Shown: positions 34,189 through 43,974, counted from the stretch's first letter. The stretch: DNA of 64,000 nt from Streptomyces sp. NRRL S-350 (GCF_000719705.1 NZ_JOHO01000046.1:1-64000), one strand, 5' to 3'. The notes: generated by a model not told the origin, from the sequence alone. Numbers and translations are program-made.

Positions 34189-36378
34189 CTATCGCGGAGC
34201 CACCCGCAGCGCCCACGCGACTTCCCGACCGATCGCGAACGGGTCCGCGTTGGTCTGGACGTTGACCACGACTCCACCCCCAACCGGTGCCGCATGGTTG
34301 GGGATCACGTTCGATCCGCGCGGCAGGTTGACCCACTCCGGCCCACGCTCACCGACACGGGTGAGACCGCTTGCCGGTCCGCCCATGGCCCGGATCTTCG
34401 GGATCGGGTTGGGAGGCAGGTTGATCGAGAACGATCCCCACCCGATCTTGTCGGGGATGGCCCAGTTGAGAAGGTCGATCAGCCCGTTGATCGCTCCCTT
34501 GGCCGCCCCCCGGACGGCGTCCGCCAAGCTGGACGCGAAGCCCGCCAACTTTGACAGGCCGGACGAGATGCCGTCGATCACGACACCGCCGATTCGAGCC
34601 CCCGCGTCACGGACCGCCCCGGCCGCAGCGACGATCCTGCCCGGCAACGAAGTGAAGAAGTTGACCACGCCGTCCAGCCCGGCACGAGCCTTGTCCTGGA
34701 CCCACTGGAACGCTGCCGCGGTCGCTGCCTTGATCGTCTCCCAGTGCTTGATAAGCAGTCCCGGCCCGGTGAAGTTCAAGAAGAGCCACACCACGAAGTC
34801 GACCGCTTGCTTGATCTTCGCAACTACCCAGTCCCAGGCTTCGGCCGTCCACTGCTTGACCTTGTCCCAGTTCTGCCAGATCAGCAGAGCCACCGCGACG
34901 ACCGCGGCGATAACGAGCGCAGCCGGCCCGATGGCTATCAGCCATGCCGCGGCAATCCTGCCCGCTTGGACCAGGGACTCGGCACCCATCATGATCCACT
35001 GCCCGACGACGACCGCGCCGGAGACGGCCGCTTGTCCACCTGCCTTCACCCACCCGCCGACCACCGCCCAGTGAGCTACCACCTGACTGGCCGCTCCACC
35101 GGTCGCACTGGCCGTGCTCGTCGCCCAGGCCCACACGTTGGCCGCACCGGCCTGGGTGGAGGTGACCCCCCAGGCGACGAGCGACGGCAGCAGGATGACG
35201 CCAATTACCCCGGCGACGGCCGTGATCGGAGTCCGGTAGCGTGTTACGAAGTCGATGCCCGCGGAGACGGCCTCCCCCAGGGTGTGGAACTTCGCACTGG
35301 CCTTGTCGATCACCGGCAGCGCGTACCGGTCGACCACGTCCACGAAGACCTGTTGCGCCTGCCTGCCGAAGGCCGCAAGCCTCGTGCTGGCATTGTCGTT
35401 GAGCGTATTCCCGGCTTTTTCCGCAGCTCTGGCGACATCGCCCAGAGTTTTTACCGCCGTCTTCGGGTCCATGGCCGCGAGTGCGCTACCCAAATCCTCG
35501 GCTTGGGTACCGAAGAGGCCGACCGCGACCGTGTTTTTCTCGACCGGGTCTTTCAGTGCCCGCATCTTGTCGAAAACAAGTTGGGTCGCTTCGGCAGCCT
35601 TCGGGCCACCGGCCGCAATGGTCGCGGTCATCTGCTTGGCATTCAGGCCAAGCGCCTTATAGGCGTCCGCCGAACCGGTGGAGCCGTCAATCGCCCGGAG
35701 GCTGAATTCCTTGATCGCATCGGACGCCACGTCGGCATCGCGCGCACCGGCCTTGAGCGCCTGGTTCATCAGACCCAACGCCGTGGGACCATCCATTCCG
35801 ACCTTTTTGAATTGGACGGAATATTCATTGAAGGTGTCCAACAGGTCTTCATTCGCATTAACGCCGAGCTGCGTTCCGCGAACGAGAATATCCATGGCCT
35901 GATCAAAGTCTTTGGCCATTCCCGTTTTGACCATTTGCCCGGCTGTTTTTGCCGTCGGACCCAGGTCTTCGCCCATAATTTTCGAGACGTTCAGCAGCTT
36001 GCCGCCGATACCCTCGATTTCCTGGGCGGTCGCTCCGGCCGGGACAAGCCCGCCCTGCCAAAGCGATTTCAAACCCTCGTTGATCTGCTCCACGGACTCG
36101 CCCAGACCGTCACCGAAGATCCGCCCGGCTGCCTGGCCCAGCGTCCGCGCCTGTTCCGGCGTCGCCCCGACCTGGGCGGCCAACAGGTCGTTGTTCTTGT
36201 CCCGGTCCAGAGCTTCCACGAGTCCGGCCGTGAGCCCCGCGCCGACGAGCCCGCCGCCGATGAGCGCAAGCTTCCCGGCCTTCTTCCCGAAGGACTCAAT
36301 CTCCTTCGCCCCGTCGCCCAACTTCTCGGCAAGGTCGGTGATATCGCCCAACAGTGTGATCTTGATTGGCTTAGCCAT
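34189..36378 (-). CDS. Tape measure protein
   Basis: 729 residues setting tail length. It begins MAKPIKITLLGDITDLAEKL with a long helical N-terminal part (PhageMin_Tail-like: QVGATPEQARTLGQAAGRIF, FNEYSVQFKKVG). Hydrophobic membrane-type stretches lie in the middle (about 380-500), and the C-terminal region has GERGPEWVNLPRGSNVIP. The length would fit a tail of roughly 100 nm by the usual rule of about 1.5 angstrom per residue. It follows the tail chaperone genes. Confidence 0.9.
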   Translation of the reverse strand: MAKPIKITLLGDITDLAEKLGDGAKEIESFGKKAGKLALIGGGLVGAGLTAGLVEALDRDKNNDLLAAQVGATPEQARTLGQAAGRIFGDGLGESVEQINEGLKSLWQGGLVPAGATAQEIEGIGGKLLNVSKIMGEDLGPTAKTAGQMVKTGMAKDFDQAMDILVRGTQLGVNANEDLLDTFNEYSVQFKKVGMDGPTALGLMNQALKAGARDADVASDAIKEFSLRAIDGSTGSADAYKALGLNAKQMTATIAAGGPKAAEATQLVFDKMRALKDPVEKNTVAVGLFGTQAEDLGSALAAMDPKTAVKTLGDVARAAEKAGNTLNDNASTRLAAFGRQAQQVFVDVVDRYALPVIDKASAKFHTLGEAVSAGIDFVTRYRTPITAVAGVIGVILLPSLVAWGVTSTQAGAANVWAWATSTASATGGAASQVVAHWAVVGGWVKAGGQAAVSGAVVVGQWIMMGAESLVQAGRIAAAWLIAIGPAALVIAAVVAVALLIWQNWDKVKQWTAEAWDWVVAKIKQAVDFVVWLFLNFTGPGLLIKHWETIKAATAAAFQWVQDKARAGLDGVVNFFTSLPGRIVAAAGAVRDAGARIGGVVIDGISSGLSKLAGFASSLADAVRGAAKGAINGLIDLLNWAIPDKIGWGSFSINLPPNPIPKIRAMGGPASGLTRVGERGPEWVNLPRGSNVIPNHAAPVGGGVVVNVQTNADPFAIGREVAWALRVAPR

Positions 36379-36466
36379 ACGCGGACCCCCCGATCCCCCG
36401 TACCTCCGCGTCGTGCTGCCAGCCGGCGGGGGCACCCCCCAGCGCCCACCGCCGACTGCTCCGCCG

Positions 36467-36652
36467 TCACGTCATGACCGGCGTCCTCCGCTCCCCACCC
36501 GGGCCCCGACGCGACCGCCCCTCCGCCCGCGCCTGCTCGTCCAGGTCTTCCGTCATCTGCTCCACGAGCGTGTTGAAGTCCCTCAGCGCCATGCCGCGCA
36601 CGTCCGTCCAGGTGAGCCCCTGGTAGTGCTGGACGAGACGGGCGCAGGTCAC
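36467..36652 (-). CDS. Second tail assembly chaperone-like protein
   Basis: 61 residues, MTCARLVQHYQGLTWTDVRG start. Its GTG overlaps the stop of the first chaperone gene (TAGTG) and it lies in the -1 frame relative to it, just before the tape measure gene. That is the place of the G/GT-type chaperone pair. No classic slippery heptamer is visible, so coupling by re-initiation is more likely than frameshifting. Confidence 0.6.
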   Translation of the reverse strand: MTCARLVQHYQGLTWTDVRGMALRDFNTLVEQMTEDLDEQARAEGRSRRGPGGERRTPVMT

Positions 36653-36924
36653 TACGCGCTGAGCGCGGTAGGGTCCTTCGGCTTCGACTTCAGCGAGATC
36701 CGGAGCGCCCCGGCATCCTCGATCGAGAAGTCGGGATCGGTGCGTCGCTTCAGCACCACGGCCATGGCGCGCATCATCCGGCCCTTACGGGCTCCGGGCT
36801 GGGCCAGCGCGTCCAGCGGGCCGTCGATGATCTCTTCGATGGTCTCGATCTCCTCGATCGAGAGCGAGTCGATGTCGATCGACAGCAGCTCGCCCATGTC
36901 GTTGGCAGCGGCCTTCTTCACCAT
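36652..36924 (-). CDS. Tail assembly chaperone
   Basis: 90 residues, acidic N-terminal half (MGELLSIDIDSLSIEEIETI) and a basic C-terminal half. Small size and position between the tail tube gene and the tape measure gene identify it as the first tail chaperone by synteny. Sequence alone is not diagnostic. Confidence 0.65.
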   Translation of the reverse strand: MVKKAAANDMGELLSIDIDSLSIEEIETIEEIIDGPLDALAQPGARKGRMMRAMAVVLKRRTDPDFSIEDAGALRISLKSKPKDPTALSA

Positions 36925-36933
36925 GCGGTCCCC

Positions 36934-37362
36934 CTAGCTTTCGATCTTGTCGCGGATCACGGCCGTGATCTCGCGTTCGTAGGTGTCGGCGACTTCGTCC
37001 GACGTGCGCGCCATGGCGCGGAACAAGAACCTGTTCGGGCGGATGTGGCGCCGCGGGAAGCCGAAGTGGACCGCCCCCGCGTACGGCACCCGGGACGCCG
37101 ACCCGGCCTTGATGACCGCGGAGTTGGTGGACGCCACGACGGCGATCGACGCGGCAAGTCGCCCCGGCTTGTACTTCTTCGACGACTTCGGGGTTCGGTG
37201 GCCGGCGGGCGCCGTCTTCCTGGCTTCCGGCTTCACGATCTCCGCGGCGGTCTTGTTGACCTCCCGCACGGCCTTGTTCAGGTCCCGGTCCTTGAGCTGC
37301 CGGAGCGCGCGCTTCAGCTCGTCCAGCCCTTCAACCCTGGTGGTGAACGCGGACTCAGCCAC
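36934..37362 (-). CDS. HK97 gp10-like tail completion/neck protein
   Basis: 142 residues. VEGLDELKRALRQLKDRDLN, then APAGHRTPKSSKKYKPGRLA and a C-terminal VPYAGAVHFGFPRRHIRPNR fit the HK97 gp10 family (short helical start, basic middle, aromatic FGF). It overlaps the tail tube gene by 8 bases. Its position after the tube gene is a little unusual for this family. Confidence 0.75.
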   Translation of the reverse strand: MAESAFTTRVEGLDELKRALRQLKDRDLNKAVREVNKTAAEIVKPEARKTAPAGHRTPKSSKKYKPGRLAASIAVVASTNSAVIKAGSASRVPYAGAVHFGFPRRHIRPNRFLFRAMARTSDEVADTYEREITAVIRDKIES

Positions 37363-38362
37363 TGGAGCCGCCGGACGGCGGGGCGGGCGGAGTCGTGGAC
37401 GGCTCCACGTAGGTCACGCGCATCGCGGGCGTGCCGTCGCCCGGGTCGAGGATGCGGAACGGGGTCTTCATGGCGGTCACGTCGTCCACGCTCGCTTCCG
37501 GTGACTCCCCGGTGAGCTGGACGGCGGGCAGCTCCCAACGCATGGACGTGCCCGGGGTGAGCCCGACAAGATCGACGGCCAGGGCGAGCACTTCACCCGC
37601 TAGGAACGACTCGTACAGCGGGAGCGCGGCGTCCGTGAACTCCCCTTCGCTGGAACCCTCGAAGGACGGAACCGCGGCCCGAACCGGGCGCTTCTTCAGC
37701 GGAGTTCCGCGCAGGAACCGCCTGTCGGTCTTGAGCCCCAGGTCCGCCTTGATCTCGAACTTGGACGAGTCCAGCGGAGCAGAGACGCCGCCGCGCTTCA
37801 GCGTGACCGCCGTCCGTGTCCAGTCGTAGGCGCGCGCCTCCGCCGGGTAAACCGGGGCGAGGATCTGCCCCGTGGTCCGTGTGTGGCTCACGTCCTGGAA
37901 GTCGAAGGACACCTTGAGCGAGACGGCGCCCTTGAGATCCGCCGAGAACGTGAACTCCGTTGCCTGGCAGCCGACATGGCGGTACGCGACCCGTGTCCCT
38001 TCGACGGTCGGACGTACCATCTGCGCCGTCCATGACGGAGCCCCGGAGTAGGTGGACGTCTCGAAGACGTGCGTCACGAACCCGGCCTTCTCGGTCGACG
38101 TGTGCTTGTCGAAGACCGCCCGCAGCAGATCGGCGGCGCCCACGTCCAGTAGGTCTACCTCGATCTCCCCTTCGCCGCCCATGTTCACGATGTTCCGGCG
38201 GTCAGCGCGGGCAGTCTGGAGACCGGCCCGGAAGCCGATCGACTCCACGAACTCCCGCGAGACCTTCCACGAATCGGCCTTGCCTTCGTAGCCGGTGATG
38301 GTGGTAGCGGCGGTGCCGTACTCCGCCTCGGCACCGATGCCGATAGACGCGTCAAGCGCCAT
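37355..38362 (-). CDS. Major tail tube protein
   Basis: 335 residues from MALDASIGIGAEAEYGTAAT. The N-terminal IGAEAEYGTA motif, the beta-rich body and position between head-tail joining genes and tail chaperones fit a siphovirus tail tube subunit. The C-terminal PPAPPSGGSSG tail is a short, flexible extension and could be surface exposed. It forms the hollow tube for DNA passage. Confidence 0.75.
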   Translation of the reverse strand: MALDASIGIGAEAEYGTAATTITGYEGKADSWKVSREFVESIGFRAGLQTARADRRNIVNMGGEGEIEVDLLDVGAADLLRAVFDKHTSTEKAGFVTHVFETSTYSGAPSWTAQMVRPTVEGTRVAYRHVGCQATEFTFSADLKGAVSLKVSFDFQDVSHTRTTGQILAPVYPAEARAYDWTRTAVTLKRGGVSAPLDSSKFEIKADLGLKTDRRFLRGTPLKKRPVRAAVPSFEGSSEGEFTDAALPLYESFLAGEVLALAVDLVGLTPGTSMRWELPAVQLTGESPEASVDDVTAMKTPFRILDPGDGTPAMRVTYVEPSTTPPAPPSGGSSG

Positions 38363-38375
38363 GTGAATCCCCCCG

Positions 38376-38807
38376 TCAGGTCTGTCGTCCACGCACCCGG
38401 ACGCGGACTGTCAGCGCGCTGTACGCGCCGTCTGGTGTCTCGGCCGTGTCCACCTGGACGGACTCCGGCCGTACGTCGATCAGCCCCGGGACCGTTGCCG
38501 GGTCGATCAGCCGGCACGCCGCGGCGACGATTTCGCGCAGCCCGTAGACGAACCTCTCCGCCTCGATCGGGCCCCCCGGCGAGACGTAGAACCCGTGGAC
38601 GTCCACGAGCCCGTTCACGGCCGTCGGCTTGGCCTGTCCGGCCCGCATCGCGACCGGCTCAAGGTCTTCTTCGGTGGTCTCGCCAAGCCACACGTGCGCG
38701 CGCCGGTTGGCCTCTCCCGTGTCCGCGAAGGACACCTGTACGCGGGACGGCAGTGCCACCTTGAGCGCTTCGAACAGGGCAACCTTCGCGTCGAAAATGA
38801 CTGCCAC
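38376..38807 (-). CDS. Tail terminator-like protein
   Basis: 143 residues starting MAVIFDAKVALFEALKVALP. A short N-terminal helix, a beta-sheet core and a C-terminal SALTVRVRVRGRQT strand are in keeping with phage tail terminators. Assigned by size and position only: it lies between the connector and the tube gene. Confidence 0.6.
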   Translation of the reverse strand: MAVIFDAKVALFEALKVALPSRVQVSFADTGEANRRAHVWLGETTEEDLEPVAMRAGQAKPTAVNGLVDVHGFYVSPGGPIEAERFVYGLREIVAAACRLIDPATVPGLIDVRPESVQVDTAETPDGAYSALTVRVRVRGRQT

Positions 38808-38816
38808 GTGTCACCC

Positions 38817-39182
38817 CTACAGGAAGAAGAACGGCAGTCGGACCCGGTATCGGTTGAGCTGGGCGTTCACCTCAGGTAGCGATGTCGGGCGCCACGTGCC
38901 ACCTGCCTGGGCAAGCTGAACGGACCCGAATTCGCTCTGTAGCTGGAGCGCGCGGTCCGGGATGCGCGAGACGAGATCCAAGAGGTACTGCCTGGCCAGC
39001 GTGCGCACACACCACCGGATCGTCTCCGGCGGCGCGTCCGTCCCCTCCCACGTGCGGCCCGTGTAGGACTCCACCGTCTCCACCGCGTACGCCAAGGCGT
39101 CGCTGACCGTCTCGTCCGGGAAGAGCGCCGTGTCGTCCATGCCGTCCAGGGCCCGGACTTCGGCGATCGTCGCGTACGTCAT
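38817..39182 (-). CDS. Head-tail connector (gp6-like)
   Basis: 121 residues. MTYATIAEVRALDGMDDTAL, ALAYAVETVESYTGRTWEG and CVRTLARQYLLDLVSRIPD match the helical HK97 gp6-type connector that docks below the portal. It follows the capsid gene. Confidence 0.75.
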   Translation of the reverse strand: MTYATIAEVRALDGMDDTALFPDETVSDALAYAVETVESYTGRTWEGTDAPPETIRWCVRTLARQYLLDLVSRIPDRALQLQSEFGSVQLAQAGGTWRPTSLPEVNAQLNRYRVRLPFFFL

Positions 39183-39207
39183 GCAACCCCCTTCGGGAAG
39201 GGGCCCA

Positions 39208-39223
39208 CGGATTACGTAATCCG
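39208..39223. repeat. Palindrome family, copy 8
   Basis: CACGGATTACGTAATCCGTG, between the capsid stop and the connector start. Confidence 0.9.
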
Positions 39224-39245
39224 TGAGCCCCCAGCTAGACGTCGA

Positions 39246-40442
39246 TCACGGGCCGGTCATGGTCAGCACCTTGGCCGACCGCTCGTCCACGAGAAGGCCG
39301 TCCGCGCGCTGGATGAACCGGTAGACGATCTGGTCGCTCTGGAACTTCACGTCGACCGAGCGTTCCACGCGAAGCGGGCCCGCCAGCCGGATCGTGTACT
39401 TGGACAGGTCACCGAAGAAGACCTTGTCGTCCGGCATGGCCGGATCGGTCAGCACCGGGGCGCCGTTGAAGGTCGGCGGCTGGCCGGCGGTCAGCGCGTT
39501 CTGCCAGAGGTACTGCCCCTGGCTGTCCTTGAGCTTGCGCATCTTCGCGGCGGTCGCGTCGGACACAACGTACACAGCGCTGCCCCGGTAGGGCTGCGGC
39601 AGCTCGAAGAACAGGTCGATCAGGCCGTCGCTGACAGTGGTGTCCTTCGCGGTCTTCGCGAACGCGGCAGTGGCAGCCGGGGCCGCGTTGAGCACGCCCT
39701 TCGGCTGGTTGGTGCCGGTACCGGTCAGGAAGTGCACGCCCATGCCGTGGCCCAGCGCGGGACCGGCGTCGTTAACGAGAAACGCCACGAGATCGAGTGC
39801 CTGATCGGCGACGAACTCAGAGCTGAGCGTCGACGCGTAGGCGTACTTGTAGGCGCCCATCGACCGCTGGACGGTGGTCGGGTTGCTCTCCGGGATGGTG
39901 CCGTTCTCCGCCACGATGCCCGCCGACGCGCGACCGGTGACCACCGTGAAGTCCATCGGCTCACCGGACGACGTGGACAGGATGGTGGCGCCGCCGCTCA
40001 TCACGGTGGAGCGGGTGACCGCCTCCGCCAGAAGGCGGTTGTACAGCGTCCGGGGGATCACGTTCTTGCCGGTGGTGGTGTCGACCACCGCGCGCAGCTC
40101 CGCGCCGCTCTTGTGGAGTGCCTTGTCCGGGCGAAAGTCGATCCCGTCGCCCAGGCCGAGCGCCCGCAGCTCGTTCGCGGTCTCGTCGGCCTTGCCGCCG
40201 CTCTTGCTGCCGATCCCCTTGAGTTCGGCCATGAGCTTCTGTGCGGTCTCGCTGGCCCGGACGGCTTCGACGCCACGGCGAACCCGGTCGTCGTAGTCGG
40301 CGACGGCGGCCAGAAGCCGGGTCTCCTTCTCGCGCGCCTCAGTCGGCATCTCCCGACCGGCGAACTCGTCGGTCAGCGCCCGCAGTTCCGCGGTCGCCTT
40401 CTCGCGCGCCTCGAAGTTCGCGCTCAGGGTAGTAGCGTCCAT
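39246..40442 (-). CDS. HK97-fold major capsid protein
   Basis: 398 residues. A coiled-coil delta/scaffold-like N-terminal region (about 1-110, LSANFEAREKATAELRALTD) is expected to be removed by the protease. The HK97 core follows (VIPRTLYNRLLAEAVTRSTV, SSEFVADQALDLVAFLVNDA, LTGTGTNQPKGVLN, FFGDLSKYTIRLAG). The ATG overlaps the protease stop. It forms the icosahedral shell. Confidence 0.92.
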   Translation of the reverse strand: MDATTLSANFEAREKATAELRALTDEFAGREMPTEAREKETRLLAAVADYDDRVRRGVEAVRASETAQKLMAELKGIGSKSGGKADETANELRALGLGDGIDFRPDKALHKSGAELRAVVDTTTGKNVIPRTLYNRLLAEAVTRSTVMSGGATILSTSSGEPMDFTVVTGRASAGIVAENGTIPESNPTTVQRSMGAYKYAYASTLSSEFVADQALDLVAFLVNDAGPALGHGMGVHFLTGTGTNQPKGVLNAAPAATAAFAKTAKDTTVSDGLIDLFFELPQPYRGSAVYVVSDATAAKMRKLKDSQGQYLWQNALTAGQPPTFNGAPVLTDPAMPDDKVFFGDLSKYTIRLAGPLRVERSVDVKFQSDQIVYRFIQRADGLLVDERSAKVLTMTGP

Positions 40443-41056
40443 CAGTTTTCCCCCCGTATGAACAGTGCCCGCACAAGCGGCGGCAGGTTGAGCGTGTGAT
40501 CGGCGGCCGAACCCTCTTCGCGGTCGCCGTTGGTCCCCAGCAGCTCCACCAGGGAGCGAAGGGACGCCTGAGTGGTCGGGTAGGCCGGGTTCAGGACCGG
40601 GCCCAGCTCCAGAACATCCATCGACAGGACGTCCCGAACAGGAAGGCCGGTCTCTGCGTCGTCCTGGTCAGCCCAGCGCTGCCCGCCGTCCAGCACGCGG
40701 AACGTGAAGGACGACCCCCGTACGTCCCCACGGCGCAGCAGTTCGGCGACGTCCCGGCCGGTAGTGGTATCGGGTAGATCGATCTCGTACCAGCCGCCCG
40801 CACCGTCTTCCCCGGCCCGCAGAGTCCCCGAACTCATCCGGCCCAGTGGGTGGTTCGGGTCGTGGTTGAACGTGGCCAGCACGTCCCGCGCGCCGTCCAG
40901 CGACGCGGCACCGGCCCCGGGGATGATCCGCTCCCGAAAGCCCCCCAGATCGTGGCTCAGCTCGTTGAAGCGGTAGGCGTACCCCCGCATGGTGATGGTG
41001 TCGCCTTCGGACCGGATCTCAGCCGGCAGGCTGAGGCTTCGGCGCTCCGGTGTCAT
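40442..41056 (-). CDS. HK97-type prohead protease (S78)
   Basis: 204 residues. TMRGYAYRFNELSHDLGGFR, the FNHDPNHPLGRMSSGTL segment with the candidate catalytic His, and GDVRGSSFTFRV with the candidate Ser are the family hallmarks. It cleaves the capsid scaffold domain during maturation. It overlaps the portal gene by 38 bases. Confidence 0.9.
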   Translation of the reverse strand: MTPERRSLSLPAEIRSEGDTITMRGYAYRFNELSHDLGGFRERIIPGAGAASLDGARDVLATFNHDPNHPLGRMSSGTLRAGEDGAGGWYEIDLPDTTTGRDVAELLRRGDVRGSSFTFRVLDGGQRWADQDDAETGLPVRDVLSMDVLELGPVLNPAYPTTQASLRSLVELLGTNGDREEGSAADHTLNLPPLVRALFIRGEN

Positions 41057-42368
41057 CTGTCCCCCCTTCGTTGTTGTCGGGCTCCGCGGTCGGGTCGGCG
41101 GCCGGGGGCTCTGTGGTCGGGGGCTCGTCCTGGGGCTCCTCGTCCACCGGAGCGAGGTTCAGCGGCACACGGTGAACGGCGCCCTGGCCGTCGGGCAGGG
41201 GCTCCAGGTCCTCCCAGGCGCGGACTTCATCGATCGAGTAGATCCCCTGCTGAAGGCCGGTGGAGTACATGGTCATGCGCTCCGCCGGGGCGCCCCGCTG
41301 GATGCCGTCCAAGCTGAACTTCACGAAGAGCTGCCGGTTCGCCGACTCCGCGAACAGAAGCCGCGTGAAGCCCGCTTCGATCCGCTCCAGCCACGGGCGA
41401 AGGCTGAACTGGGCGAATGCCTGGTTCTGCTCGGCCAGGCCGCTGCCCCACGACGTGGAGTTCGTAGCGTCGGCGATCAGGTGCGGCGGGACGCCGAAAA
41501 CACGGGCGATCTCAGGCACTTGGAACTGTCGGGTCTCCAAGAACTGGGCTTCGTCCGGGGACATGCTGATCTTCGAGAACTTCGCACCTTCGGTGAGCAA
41601 GGCCACCCGGTGGGCGTTGTCGACGCCGGAGTTGGCCAGCCGCCACGCCTCCCGGGCACGGGCCAAGCCCTCTTCGGACATAGCCCCCGGGACTTCGACC
41701 ACGGCGCCCGGCGTGGCGCCGTTGCTGAAGAACTTGCCGCCGTAGGTCTGCGCCGCCAGGGCGAGACCGATGGACTCCCGGGCGAAGGCGATCGGCGAGA
41801 CCCCGGTGAACGCCCCCGGCAGCATCATGCCGGGGATGTGCAGGATCTCCCTCGTCGTGAACCAGCCCAGCGCCACCGGGTTGCCGTCCCGGTCAACGTC
41901 CGTGGCGTGGAAGACCTTTCGCCGGCGCCCGTCAACCACCACCGTGTGCGTCTCGATCCGCGACGGGTCAAGGACTTCCAGGCCGACGATCGACGGACCG
42001 TCCCACAGCACGGCCAAGTAGGCGTTGCCTTCGAGCAGCAGCGACAGCACCACTTGGGACAGAAGGTCGATCCGCCCCAGCCCCCCGGGCTCCGCCGTCG
42101 GGTAGTCCAGCCACAGCGGCGACCGGACGAGCTTCCGCGCGCCTCCCCGACGGGAGTACGTGGCGACCGGAAGCGTCGCGATGGTCTCCGACAGGAGCCG
42201 GACGCACCCGAAGACCGCGCTGACCTTCAGTGCCGCGGTCGCGTCGATCCGCTGCCCGGATGCCGTGACCTTCCCGTGAAGGACCAACGCCTCCGCGGCG
42301 TCCTCCCACTGGGCGCGCTGGACGACCGTCGGGGCACGGCCCCGTATCAGGTCACGCCAGAACCCCAT
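41019..42368 (-). CDS. Phage portal protein (HK97 family)
   Basis: 449 residues from MGFWRDLIRGRAPTVVQRAQ. AALKVSAVFGCVRLLSETIA, LLLEGNAYLAVLWD, EILHIPGMML, and STSWGSGLAEQNQAFAQFSL are typical. A flexible acidic/Pro-rich C-terminal tail follows (PVDEEPQDEPPTTEPPAADP). The portal forms the dodecameric DNA entry ring. I use ATG 42368. An upstream GTG/ATG at 42392 lies at palindrome copy 9. Confidence 0.92.
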   Translation of the reverse strand: MGFWRDLIRGRAPTVVQRAQWEDAAEALVLHGKVTASGQRIDATAALKVSAVFGCVRLLSETIATLPVATYSRRGGARKLVRSPLWLDYPTAEPGGLGRIDLLSQVVLSLLLEGNAYLAVLWDGPSIVGLEVLDPSRIETHTVVVDGRRRKVFHATDVDRDGNPVALGWFTTREILHIPGMMLPGAFTGVSPIAFARESIGLALAAQTYGGKFFSNGATPGAVVEVPGAMSEEGLARAREAWRLANSGVDNAHRVALLTEGAKFSKISMSPDEAQFLETRQFQVPEIARVFGVPPHLIADATNSTSWGSGLAEQNQAFAQFSLRPWLERIEAGFTRLLFAESANRQLFVKFSLDGIQRGAPAERMTMYSTGLQQGIYSIDEVRAWEDLEPLPDGQGAVHRVPLNLAPVDEEPQDEPPTTEPPAADPTAEPDNNEGGTDDTGAPKPQPAG

Positions 42369-42388
42369 GACCACCACCCCCCGTGTGG

Positions 42389-42410
42389 TCACGGATTACG
42401 TAATCCGTGA
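42389..42410. repeat. Palindrome family, copy 9
   Basis: CACGGATTACGTAATCCGTG, perfect, between the large terminase stop and the portal start. Confidence 0.9.
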
Positions 42411-42411
42411 G

Positions 42412-43974
42412 CTAGAGATCATCGAAGTACTCAGCGGAACCGCCGACGTTGAAAACCTGCCCGTCCTGCTCCCAGGTGGCGAGGATCGGCGAGTCCGCGA
42501 AGTCCGGGTTCTCGTCCCGGTACATGACCGCCCCGTGGACAGCCAGGATCATGGCAACGGCAAGGTCGATCTTGCGTTTCGACCCGGCATGCTCCTTCGT
42601 GATGCGCGCCCCGTGCCGGTCTTCGCGCAGAACCGCATTGCCGATGTGGCGGGCAAGAGCCGGACTCCCGTCGTGGGACAGACGCCCGTCCCGGCACGCG
42701 TCGTAGACGGCCTGGGTCGCCGGGATCATCCTCTTGAGACTGTTGGTCGGGAACGCCTCGATCGGGTACCCCTCCGCTTCGAGGGTGTCTAGCGTCTCCT
42801 CCCAGCGGTACGGGTCGGCGACCAGAAGTCGCACGTCGTACGTGGCCAGCGCGGACCGCAGAGCATCCCGCACGTCCGCCATGGGCACCCGCCAATGCGC
42901 ATCCCCAACCGGCGCCTCCCAGTGCCCCAGGACGAAGACGCAGAGGTCTCTCAAGCGGACGGCGGCCAGGGCCGTACTGTCGCCCTTCCAGCTCCCATCG
43001 AAGCCGCAGACCACCGCGTCCCCGGGGAGGATCGTTTCTGCAACTGCCAGGGACTCCCAGAGCCCATGAGGCAGCCACGTCGACCCGCCCCGGACGAACT
43101 GCGACAGGCGGTAGATCCGGAACGACGCTTCGGAGCTGCGCGCGGCAGCCGCCTTGAAGTCCTCTTCGTTCAGGATGTCGAACGAAGGGTTGCAATGTCG
43201 CCAGACGGCCGGGTCAAGGTGGTCGACCTCTTCGCCCAGGCGCGGACCCCACGACCGGTAGAAGAGCGTCGGGTCGTCGGCCTCCCCGGAGTTGACCCGC
43301 TCCCCGCGTCCGCAGAGCGCCGCGAATGGTCCGTCCGGGTCCGGGCCGGCGGTACTGACGACCCAGGTGATCGGCTGATTGCGGGCGGCGCCGCCGAGCG
43401 TCAGCGCGTCGAACAAGTCCGCGCTCTTGCTGAACGCGTACTCGTCCAACGAGACCGCCGACGGGTTCAGACCTTGCTGCCGACCGGCGTCCGCGCTGAC
43501 CACCCGGTAAGTGCTGTCCTTGAAGCGGATGACGTCGCGCTGAACCGAGCAGATCGCCGACAGCTTCGGCGACGCGTTCACCATCTGCCGCGCCGAGTCG
43601 AAGACCATGCGCGCCTGGTTGCGGTCATTGGCCGCAGCGATGATCTGGCGCTGGGTATCGGCCCGGTCGGCGATCAGGTGGTACAGCATGATCGCGGCGG
43701 CAAGCGTGCTCTTGCCGTTCTTCCGCGCGATGCACACCACGGCCAGGCGGTGCTTGCGCACCCAGCGACCGGACCCGTCCTGTCGCAGCTCGTACGCGTC
43801 GACCAGAAGTTCCCGCTGCCAGGGCAGCAGACGAAAGCGCTGTTCGGCGAACGAGCCTGTCAGGTGGCAGTGGTGCTCAATCCAATTGGCGACGCGGTAC
43901 CCCTCCGACGGGTACGGCGCGTCGTCCGGGATGTGCCGAGCAATGACGGGATCGAGGGCGGACAAGCCGACCAC
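42412..43974 (-). CDS. Terminase large subunit
   Basis: 520 residues. The ATPase part shows LLPWQRELLVDAYELR, the Walker A-like CIARKNGKSTLAAA and AVSLDEYAF (Walker B-type DE). The nuclease part has VCGFDGSWKGDSTALAAV and a C-terminal AMILAVHGAV. It packages phage DNA through the portal. The 3' end abuts palindrome copy 9 and the 5' end lies 16 bases after the small terminase gene. Confidence 0.93.
   Translation of the reverse strand: MVGLSALDPVIARHIPDDAPYPSEGYRVANWIEHHCHLTGSFAEQRFRLLPWQRELLVDAYELRQDGSGRWVRKHRLAVVCIARKNGKSTLAAAIMLYHLIADRADTQRQIIAAANDRNQARMVFDSARQMVNASPKLSAICSVQRDVIRFKDSTYRVVSADAGRQQGLNPSAVSLDEYAFSKSADLFDALTLGGAARNQPITWVVSTAGPDPDGPFAALCGRGERVNSGEADDPTLFYRSWGPRLGEEVDHLDPAVWRHCNPSFDILNEEDFKAAAARSSEASFRIYRLSQFVRGGSTWLPHGLWESLAVAETILPGDAVVCGFDGSWKGDSTALAAVRLRDLCVFVLGHWEAPVGDAHWRVPMADVRDALRSALATYDVRLLVADPYRWEETLDTLEAEGYPIEAFPTNSLKRMIPATQAVYDACRDGRLSHDGSPALARHIGNAVLREDRHGARITKEHAGSKRKIDLAVAMILAVHGAVMYRDENPDFADSPILATWEQDGQVFNVGGSAEYFDDL

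Noticed and set aside
36640..36660. Programmed -1 frameshift between tail chaperone genes
   Set aside because: The frame relation is right, but I see no slippery heptamer. The TAGTG overlap explains coupling by re-initiation.
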